Assembly (NCBI GenBank): GCA_021802745.1
Contig: JAJZRK010000187.1
Span: forward strand, 1 to 6,410
DNA: 6,410 bases
Origin: a bacterium
GTDB lineage: Bacteria; Gemmatimonadota; Gemmatimonadetes; Gemmatimonadales; Gemmatimonadaceae
Direction: 5' to 3'
The notes beneath the pieces were generated by a model. The model saw nothing but the letters and a program-made list of their open reading frames with translations, searched no databases and was not told the origin of the DNA. Shown piece by piece: positions 1 to 4,513 of the stretch (position 1 is its first letter; each line of letters begins with the position of its first letter). The position numbers and the translations under genes were made by a program.

Positions 1-82
1 GCCGTTCAGGAGTTTCTGCGCGACCGTGCTGATGCAACCCGAATTCCGTCTTGCCGGGCACGCGCCGCGGTTGCTGAACTGA
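1..82 (+). CDS. C-terminal tail of an upstream gene (partial)
   Basis: Reading from base 2, 26 codons run to a TGA stop at 80-82. The frame ends with the residues APRLLN and contains a hydrophobic stretch, ATVLMQPEF. About 80% of its third positions are G or C, as in the real genes here, whereas the other forward frames are either closed early or have an unbiased third position. I therefore read it as the end of a gene that begins outside the window, finishing 20 bp before the next start codon. Too little is present to name the product, and chance openness of a short frame in GC-rich DNA is a real alternative. Confidence 0.35.
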   Translation, partial: PFRSFCATVLMQPEFRLAGHAPRLLN

Positions 83-102
83 CCCCCCACCGGAATCACA
101 GC

Positions 103-972
103 ATGCGCCTTCTTCTCCTCGCAATGCTCGCCGGCACCGTCTCCAGCGGTGCGTGCTCGCTGCCGTCGCGCCTTGACCCTATGCCCGCTCCCGCACCGAG
201 CGAGCCGCCACCGCCAGCGCCGCGCGATGAGCCGCCGCCGCAGCCAATGCCGGCGCCGATGCCGCCGGCGCCAGTTCCCATGCCGAGGCCGGACACGGTG
301 GCGGTGCAGCCCGTCCCGGGCGAACCGCCGTGGAGTGCGCCTGGCCGACCGCGGCCTCGAAATCCGCGGACGGCGACGCCGGGTGCGGGCTCCCCCGCGG
401 CGTCGGTGGCGAGAGATGACACCGTGCGCGTGCAGGGAGATTCGGTGCTGACGGAGGGCGAGCTCTACACGTTCACGCTGGATATCGCCAAGAAGATGCC
501 GCTTGCGTCGCCACGTTCCGGCGGAACCAAGATCCTGGAACAGCGCGCGGTGCAGCCATTTGCCGATTCAGCGCGCGCGTGTCTCGACGGAATTGGCTTC
601 GAAATCACCATGGTGGGCGAGACCACCGGGGTGAGATGCAGCGTCAAGCAGCTCGCTGAGAAGGCGCAGCGCAGCTGGAGCTGGGAGGTTCGGCCGGACA
701 CGGTCAACCGCGGGCACGGACGGTCATTTCAGCGACGCACGCTCAATTTCAGCGTCGTGAGCTATCAGAACAGGGAGCGCGACGACTACACGCAAGAGTA
801 TCCCGTGGTTGTGCGCATCGTCCCACTCACCGCATTCGAGCGAATTATGCGCGCCGTCACGAGCACCCGGGGACTCCTGGTGGAACTTGTCGCGATCGCC
901 GCGGCCCTGGCCGCGCTCAGCAAGTACCGGCGTCGCAAGCCCGAGGCGGACACGGCGGGTTCGTCGGGGTGA
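103..972 (+). CDS. Envelope protein of unknown function: Pro-rich linker, beta-rich ectodomain, C-terminal membrane anchor
   Basis: I do not recognise a named family for this 289-residue protein. Residues 1-17 form a hydrophobic export signal. Cys18 follows SGA, which is a poor lipobox, so lipidation is possible but unproven. Residues 21-95 are very rich in Pro and Ala and look like an extended spacer. Residues 105-243 look like a folded beta-rich domain with Cys160 and Cys179 as a possible disulfide pair and a WSWEV patch near 192-196. Residues 257-273 form a single membrane helix followed by KYRRRK, so by the positive-inside rule the domain lies outside the cytoplasm and the short tail inside. 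From memory, the order WxWxV, beta strands, C-terminal helix and basic tail recalls an uncharacterised membrane-anchored module of several bacterial phyla; this is inference only. ATG 103 is chosen because it immediately precedes the signal peptide, although the frame stays open to the left edge. A weak GGA lies 8 nt upstream. Confidence 0.75.
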   Translation: MRLLLLAMLAGTVSSGACSLPSRLDPMPAPAPSEPPPPAPRDEPPPQPMPAPMPPAPVPMPRPDTVAVQPVPGEPPWSAPGRPRPRNPRTATPGAGSPAASVARDDTVRVQGDSVLTEGELYTFTLDIAKKMPLASPRSGGTKILEQRAVQPFADSARACLDGIGFEITMVGETTGVRCSVKQLAEKAQRSWSWEVRPDTVNRGHGRSFQRRTLNFSVVSYQNRERDDYTQEYPVVVRIVPLTAFERIMRAVTSTRGLLVELVAIAAALAALSKYRRRKPEADTAGSSG

Positions 973-1038
973 CGGACGTTCGGTGCACGCCGTGCACGTC
1001 GCATACCCAATGAAGCGCTAACCCCGCGTTAAGCCCAT

Positions 1039-1071
1039 CCTAATCTTCCTCCCGTTGGTCGCCTAATCTTC
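1039..1071 (+). repeat. 10-bp direct repeat CCTAATCTTC upstream of the TonB gene
   Basis: CCTAATCTTC occurs exactly at 1039-1048 and again at 1062-1071, 23 bp apart from start to start, roughly two helical turns. The second copy lies between the candidate -35 and -10 elements and the first lies just upstream of the -35. That placement would suit an operator, but no regulator gene is visible in the window. Confidence 0.5.
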
Positions 1072-1083
1072 GCGTCGTATGCT
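1055..1083 (+). promoter_or_regulatory. Candidate sigma-70-type promoter for the TonB-family gene
   Basis: TTGGTC at 1055-1060 and TATGCT at 1078-1083 are separated by 17 bp. They match the TTGACA/TATAAT consensus at 3 of 6 and 4 of 6 positions. Transcription would begin near 1090, giving a leader of about 50 nt before ATG 1138. The match is moderate and rests on sequence alone. Confidence 0.35.
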
Positions 1084-1137
1084 GGCCCTCAGGACGTGCG
1101 TTGACGGTCTCACCGCAACCACCATTGGGGGTACACC

Positions 1138-1836
1138 ATGTTCAGCAACCTGCTGGAGTCGAGAGCGCCGCGGCAAACGGGCGTGAGCGGGAAGTTCGCG
1201 AGCGGCGCGATGCACCTGCTGCTCATCTGGGGGGCGGTCGTCGCCACCGCCAACGCCGGGCAGAAGGTGCGCGACGTGCGGGAACAGGCGGCGCGCTTCA
1301 TTGATGTGCGAAAGGAGAAGGTCCCAGAGCCGGCGGAGACTCAGCCCACCGACGTTGCGCTCGCGCGGGTCGTGAAGGGATTCCAGGTGCTCGTAGCGCC
1401 GATTGACGTCCCCGACGCGATTCCCGCCATTGACCTCTCGCACCCCGTGACGAACCCGGACGACTTCACCGGCACCGGGACGCCGGGCGGGTTTGCCAAC
1501 GGCCTCACCGCCGTAGCCCCCGCCGACCCGGCGCAGACGTATCTCGACTTCGAGGTGCAGAAGCCGGTGGTGCAGGTGCCGGGGTCGGCGGTGCCGCGCT
1601 ATCCGGAGCTGCTCAAGACCGCCGGCGTCGAGGGCGAGGTGCTCGTCGAATTCACGGTGGACAGCACCGGGCGCGCTGAGCCGGCATCGTTCAAGGTGCT
1701 CAAGACTTCGCACGAGCTGTTCGCACTCGCCGTGCGGAACGCGATGCCGGGCATGCGCTTTCTGCCGGCCGAGGTGGATGGGCGCAAGGTGAAGCAACTG
1801 GTGCGGCAGCCGTTTGTGTTCGCGATCCAGAAGTAG
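1138..1836 (+). CDS. TonB-family energy transducer (periplasmic C-terminal TonB domain)
   Basis: TonB proteins couple the inner-membrane proton motive force, harvested by ExbB/ExbD, to outer-membrane TonB-dependent transporters. This 232-residue protein has a basic N-terminal cytoplasmic segment, one membrane helix at about 23-41, a periplasmic linker at about 42-140, and a C-terminal TonB domain at about 150-231. The domain contains the conserved PRYPELL motif (Tyr155-Pro156), GVEGEVLVEFTVD, and the late AVRNAMPGMRFLPAEVDGRKVKQ region of the fold. The linker is acidic and mixed, with less Pro and Lys than in enterobacterial TonB. ATG 1138 is preceded by GGGGG with 6 nt spacing and gives the correct N-in topology. 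No exbB, exbD or receptor gene is adjacent, so it is an orphan here and could be one of several paralogues; for that reason no symbol is given. A promoter and direct repeats lie upstream. Confidence 0.9.
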   Translation: MFSNLLESRAPRQTGVSGKFASGAMHLLLIWGAVVATANAGQKVRDVREQAARFIDVRKEKVPEPAETQPTDVALARVVKGFQVLVAPIDVPDAIPAIDLSHPVTNPDDFTGTGTPGGFANGLTAVAPADPAQTYLDFEVQKPVVQVPGSAVPRYPELLKTAGVEGEVLVEFTVDSTGRAEPASFKVLKTSHELFALAVRNAMPGMRFLPAEVDGRKVKQLVRQPFVFAIQK

Positions 1837-1880
1837 CTTTGCAGGCGCATCGCCGGCAGCTGGCGGAGAAGCACCGGTGA
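1837..1880 (+). pseudogene. Possible stump of an antitoxin gene (last ~13 codons)
   Basis: Immediately after the TonB stop codon, the frame of 1839 reads LQAHRRQLAEKHR and stops at TGA 1878-1880. This stop overlaps the GTG start of the PIN gene as GTGA. A basic, helical tail with a 4-base stop/start overlap is what one expects of an antitoxin translated just before a VapC-like toxin. No start codon or DNA-binding domain remains because the TonB gene occupies the upstream DNA. This is inference from position and style; random sequence between two genes could also give it. Confidence 0.22.
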
Positions 1881-2203
1881 GGGTGAGACTCGACACCAAC
1901 GTCATCCTCGACGTGCTCCTGCAGCGCGCGCCGCACGCCGAGCACTCGGCGGCGGTGCTCGGCGTCGTCGAGTCTGGGCTGGTGACTGGGCTCGTCGGCG
2001 CCACGACGATCACCACCATCCACTCTCTGGTCGAAAAGGCACTCGGCGCACGCCGCGCGCGGGCGCAGGGTGTGGTGACGCGCGACGCGGCGGGCTTCAG
2101 GCACGCGCAGCTTCCGGTCTACTCGCCCGGAGAATTCCTGGTCGCGCTGCGCGCACGGCAACGGCGCGGTTTACGCCGTCCCCCTGTCGCAGCAGTGACG
2201 TAG
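1877..2203 (+). CDS. PIN-domain (VapC-like) protein with internal in-frame deletion, probably inactive
   Basis: PIN-domain toxins are Mg-dependent RNases with three or four acidic active-site residues. From GTG 1877 the frame encodes 108 residues. The N-terminal part (1-62) is PIN-like: VRLDTNVILDVLL with Asp6, then GLVGATTITTIHSLVEKALGA. The last part (65-91) is the normal C-terminal core: GVVTRDAAGF with Asp70, then LPVYSPGEFL. In comparable proteins of about 135-140 residues, some 45 residues lie between these blocks, including a helix with a DFEDA-type acidic motif. Here GARRARA joins directly to QGVVTRD at about residues 63-65 (bases 2063-2071). The loss is in frame, so translation could continue, but the catalytic centre should be incomplete. 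GTG 1877 is chosen because GGAGAA lies 6 nt upstream and GTG is followed at once by the LDTN strand. The position behind the TonB gene without a full antitoxin fits a decayed toxin-antitoxin locus. Confidence 0.7.
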   Translation: MRVRLDTNVILDVLLQRAPHAEHSAAVLGVVESGLVTGLVGATTITTIHSLVEKALGARRARAQGVVTRDAAGFRHAQLPVYSPGEFLVALRARQRRGLRRPPVAAVT

Positions 2204-2205
2204 CG

Positions 2206-2214
2206 TGATACACT
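2206..2214 (+). promoter_or_regulatory. Candidate extended -10 promoter for the 2264 gene
   Basis: TGATACACT has the TGn extension followed by TACACT, which matches TATAAT at 4 of 6 positions. No convincing -35 lies 16-18 bp upstream, which is tolerable for an extended -10 promoter. Transcription would begin near 2221, about 43 nt before the ATG. It sits just after the stop of the PIN gene, so the downstream gene would not depend on that locus. Confidence 0.3.
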
Positions 2215-2263
2215 GAAGCACGCCGCCCCCCGCGAGCCATTCTCTTTCCGGGGTAATTCCATC

Positions 2264-3052
2264 ATGCGATCACGGCTCGCGCTGCGCGTCCTGCTTGTCG
2301 CACTTGTCGCCGCGACAGCGAAAGCGCAGACGCCCGACACCGTGAACCTCACCAGTGCCGTCGGCAAAGCAACCGCAACGCGCGCGTCGCCAGCGGCGAT
2401 GCCGTTGGTCAAGACACCCGCGCCCACGGCGCGACGCTTCTGCCTGCAGGGAAGGCCGCGCGCGCGGTGCAGGGGATTCGCGCTCCTCGAGTTGACGACG
2501 CACAGCCATTGGTTCGGCAGCAAGATTGACGATGTCGTCACGCGCCCAGGCACTGGCGGCAGCCGATGGGACGATGCGCTGGCGAGCCACATCACCGGCG
2601 ATATCGGCGCGATGGTGAACGTTGGAGCGCGTACCGCGATCGGCGGCACCATTACGGGCGGGTCGGTGCGAACCGGCGGCAGACCGCTGCGCGTGCTGGG
2701 CGCCACTGTGCGGTATCGCCGGTGGCTCACGCCGGCCATCAGCGCCGACGCGGGAGCCGGGTTGATGCGCATGCAGGTCGGCACCGTGGTTCCGTCGTAC
2801 GGGGGGCCCCGACGTGAGAATGTCCCACGACCGGCGCTCGTTGCGGATGTGCGCCTCGGCTTCCACGACCTGCTTTCGGCCACCGGGCGGTTCATGGTGG
2901 CCTCGGACGGCGAGGGGCACACGCACACGGCATTCTTCGTCGGCGCGGCCACCGGCTCCCAGGTGACGGCGGTAATTACCGCGACGGTTACCGCCGTCCT
3001 TGTGGTGGTTGCGTTCGTGGGCCCGCGGGGCGACAAGGTCACGGTACAATAA
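2264..3052 (+). CDS. Secreted or outer-membrane-type hypothetical protein with C-terminal hydrophobic helix
   Basis: I do not recognise a named family for this 262-residue protein. Residues 1-21 are a clear signal peptide (basic MRSR, hydrophobic core, AKA before Gln22). A low-complexity region follows to about 57. Then comes a Cys60...Cys69 pair in FCLQGRPRARCRGF, likely a disulfide loop. Residues 71-230 alternate polar and non-polar residues with many Gly, as in short outer-membrane beta strands (for example GDIGAMVNVGARTAIGGTITGG and LGATVRYRRWLTPAISADAGAG). This fits a small beta barrel, though that is inferred from pattern only. Residues 233-253 form a hydrophobic Val/Ala/Thr segment that could be a membrane helix, which is odd for a barrel. 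ATG 2264 is the only start before the signal peptide; a weak GGGG lies about 10 nt upstream. A strong palindrome falls inside the DNA coding for the last hydrophobic segment. Confidence 0.75.
   Translation: MRSRLALRVLLVALVAATAKAQTPDTVNLTSAVGKATATRASPAAMPLVKTPAPTARRFCLQGRPRARCRGFALLELTTHSHWFGSKIDDVVTRPGTGGSRWDDALASHITGDIGAMVNVGARTAIGGTITGGSVRTGGRPLRVLGATVRYRRWLTPAISADAGAGLMRMQVGTVVPSYGGPRRENVPRPALVADVRLGFHDLLSATGRFMVASDGEGHTHTAFFVGAATGSQVTAVITATVTAVLVVVAFVGPRGDKVTVQ
2965..2998. repeat. Inverted repeat with nested 14-bp palindrome and a third half-site
   Basis: GACGGCGGTAA (2965-2975) is the exact reverse complement of TTACCGCCGTC (2988-2998), an 11-bp stem with a 12-nt loop. Nested inside, 2969-2982 reads GCGGTAATTACCGC, a perfect 14-bp palindrome. 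The 7-base element TTACCGC thus occurs at 2976 and 2988, and its complement GCGGTAA at 2969. It lies within the coding region, about 70 bp upstream of the TACAAT at 3045. It could be a dimeric regulator site for the VOC gene or an mRNA hairpin. Repeated Val-Thr-Ala codons there could also create it by chance. Confidence 0.55.
3045..3050 (+). promoter_or_regulatory. Candidate -10 box (TACAAT) for the VOC/PLP gene pair
   Basis: TACAAT matches the -10 consensus at 5 of 6 positions and overlaps the stop codon of the preceding gene. No recognisable -35 lies 16-18 bp upstream and there is no TGn extension. A start near 3057 would leave a leader of about 70 nt before ATG 3126. It is the best promoter candidate in this gap but remains weak. 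Confidence 0.25.
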
Positions 3053-3125
3053 GGGTGGCCGCGGCCGCCGGCGTCGCATACCTTCAACCCCCACGTCGCG
3101 ACGGGCGACGAAAGCGGAGGGCGAC

Positions 3126-3515
3126 ATGCAGCTCAAGTTCATCAGCCTCATGGTGTCGGACCAGGCGCACGCGCTCGACTTCTACACGCGCGTGCTCGGC
3201 TTCGAGAAGATGGCGGACATCCCGATGGGGGAGTACCGCTGGCTCACCGTGACGTCGCCGGACGGGTTGGCTGGCGTCGAACTCGTGCTCGAGCCGACGG
3301 CCTTTCCGCCCTCGAAGGCGTACCAGAAGGCGCTGTTCGACGCGGGGATTCCGGCGACGGCCCTCATCACCCGCGACATCGAGGCCGAGGTCGCGCGGCT
3401 CACGGCGAAGGGGGTCACGCTGCGCGGCACACCGACGCGCATGGGCCCGGCGACGGTGGTGCTGTTCGAGGATACTTGCGGCAACCTGATCAACCTGGTG
3501 CAACCGCACGAGTAA
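3126..3515 (+). CDS. VOC-family (glyoxalase/bleomycin-resistance fold) protein
   Basis: This 129-residue protein has the paired beta-alpha-beta modules of the vicinal oxygen chelate superfamily. The first spans about 3-56, with SLMVSDQAHALDFYTRVLGFE, GEYRWLTV and GVELVLEP. The second spans about 76-126, ending with MGPATVVLFEDTCGNLINL. Superfamily members include glyoxalase I, extradiol dioxygenases and drug-binding resistance proteins. The sequence resembles the common small uncharacterised group with DIPxGEYRWLTV. The usual last metal ligand, Glu or Gln in the GNxxE/Q motif, is Asn123 here (GNLINL), and the first strand lacks the usual His, so metal-dependent catalysis is uncertain and substrate cannot be assigned. 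ATG 3126 is chosen because GGAGGG at 3116-3121 precedes it with 4 nt spacing and the domain begins at once; the frame is open further upstream without domain content. It lies 22 bp before the PLP enzyme and is probably co-transcribed with it. Confidence 0.88.
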   Translation: MQLKFISLMVSDQAHALDFYTRVLGFEKMADIPMGEYRWLTVTSPDGLAGVELVLEPTAFPPSKAYQKALFDAGIPATALITRDIEAEVARLTAKGVTLRGTPTRMGPATVVLFEDTCGNLINLVQPHE

Positions 3516-3537
3516 TCGACCCCCACCTCGCCCCCAC

Positions 3538-4467
3538 ATGACCCTCGCTCCTGACGCCCTCGCGGCCATTGGCAATACGGCGCTCGTCGCGCTGCAGCGC
3601 GTCGTCCCCGCCGGGCACGCCCGGATTGTGCTCAAGCTCGAGAGCGGCAACCCGACGGGGAGCATGAAGGACCGCATGGCGCTGGCGGCGATTCGCGGCG
3701 CCATCGCGTCGGGGCGGCTGCAGCCGGGCGGACGGGTGGTGGAATACACCGGGGGAAGCACCGGCACGTCGCTGGCTTTCGTCTGCGCGGCGATGGGCTA
3801 TCCGATCACGATAGTCACGTCCGACGCCTTCAGCCTCGAGAAGCGCAACCACATGCGCGCGCTCGGCGCGACGGTGGAGGAGCTCGCGAGCGACGGCGGG
3901 CGCACGACCCGCGAACTGATCCAGCGAATGATCGCGCGCGCTACCGAACTGAGCCAGGAGCCCGGCACCTTCTTCTGCGACCAGTTCAACAATCCCGATG
4001 CGTCGTCGGGCTACGCGTCGCTGGCCGAGGAACTGTGGCGGCAGTCGAATGCGCGGGTGGACGCGTTCGTGCAGTCGGTGGGAACGGCCCAGTGCATCCT
4101 CGGGGTCGCGACGACCCTGCGCGCATTCGACCCCGGCATGCGGGTGGTGGCGGTGGAGCCCGCCGAGTCGCCGGTGCTCACCGGTGGTTCGCCCGGGGCG
4201 CACAACATCGAGGGCGTGGGCCCCGGTTTTGTGGCGCCGCGCTGGACGCCGGACCTCGCCGACGAGATCGTGCAGGTCTCCACCGAGGAGGCCAAGGCGA
4301 TGGCGCGGCGCCTGGCGCGCGAGGAGGCGATCTTTGCGGGCACGTCCACCGGGGCCAACGTCGTGGCGGCGCTGCGCGTCGCGGCGCGGCTTGGCGCGGG
4401 ACAGACCGTGGCAACACTGGCCTGCGACAGCGGATTGAAATACCTGTCCACGGACCTGTACCGCTGA
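3538..4467 (+). CDS. PLP-dependent cysteine-synthase-like enzyme (fold type II)
   Basis: This 309-residue protein has the length and motif order of the cysteine synthase/cystathionine beta-synthase family, cytosolic enzymes that carry out beta-replacement on O-activated serine. IGNTALVAL opens the protein (11-19). The Schiff-base lysine is Lys44 in NPTGSMKDRMA. The substrate-binding loop is TGGSTGTS at 71-78, in place of the TSGNTG typical of CysK. FCDQFNNPDA lies mid-chain, QSVGTAQCILG stands where CysK has a Gly-rich phosphate loop, and GTSTGA is at 268-273. Ser298 in CDSGLKYLST occupies the position that contacts the pyridine nitrogen. The altered substrate loop places it in a common but poorly characterised subgroup, so the true substrate may not be O-acetylserine. 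ATG 3538 puts IGNT near the N-terminus as expected; no Shine-Dalgarno sequence is visible, so coupling to the VOC gene 22 bp upstream is plausible. Confidence 0.88.
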   Translation: MTLAPDALAAIGNTALVALQRVVPAGHARIVLKLESGNPTGSMKDRMALAAIRGAIASGRLQPGGRVVEYTGGSTGTSLAFVCAAMGYPITIVTSDAFSLEKRNHMRALGATVEELASDGGRTTRELIQRMIARATELSQEPGTFFCDQFNNPDASSGYASLAEELWRQSNARVDAFVQSVGTAQCILGVATTLRAFDPGMRVVAVEPAESPVLTGGSPGAHNIEGVGPGFVAPRWTPDLADEIVQVSTEEAKAMARRLAREEAIFAGTSTGANVVAALRVAARLGAGQTVATLACDSGLKYLSTDLYR

Positions 4468-4507
4468 AGTCGCGACGGCGTTCGGTGCATCCGCCGCCCT
4501 GAATCGG

Positions 4508-4513
4508 TATCGT
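4508..4513 (+). promoter_or_regulatory. Possible -10 element (TATCGT) close to the hydrolase start
   Basis: TATCGT fits the loose TANNNT pattern and ends 6 nt before the second in-frame ATG at 4520. That is the spacing seen in leaderless transcripts, where the RNA begins at the start codon. No Shine-Dalgarno sequence precedes either ATG 4514 or 4520, and the -35 region (around 4485-4490) is poor. Read-through from the PLP gene, which ends 46 bp upstream, is an alternative. Confidence 0.2.

Noticed and set aside
51..80. TTGCCG ... TGAACT as promoter of the 103 gene
   Set aside because: The -10 matches at only 3 of 6 positions and lies within the likely tail of the upstream gene. The match is not better than background.
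1..102. Upstream in-frame extension of the 103 gene to the left edge
   Set aside because: The frame is open, but the extension has an unbiased third position and would bury the signal peptide. The neighbouring frame looks more like coding sequence.
983..997. GTGCAC-gcc-GTGCAC hairpin just after the 103 gene
   Set aside because: The element is two self-complementary 6-mers with a 3-nt loop and no T-tract. It is too short to call a terminator or a regulator site with any confidence.
1063..2019. Long minus-strand open frame opposite the TonB gene (318 codons)
   Set aside because: It mirrors a clear TonB gene, is rich in Arg and His as expected of an antisense shadow in GC-rich DNA, and shows no domain or start signal.
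3057..3066. GGCCGCGGCC perfect 10-bp palindrome before the VOC gene
   Set aside because: Pure G/C palindromes of this length are expected by chance in DNA of this composition.
3000..3125. Longer start for the VOC protein at ATG 3000
   Set aside because: It would overlap the preceding gene and add 42 Arg-rich residues with no domain content. ATG 3126 has a good GGAGGG and starts directly at the fold.
2119..3151. Two overlapping minus-strand frames (2119-3087 and 2270-3151)
   Set aside because: Both oppose a gene with a clear signal peptide on the + strand, and neither shows a signal, motif or ribosome-binding site of its own.
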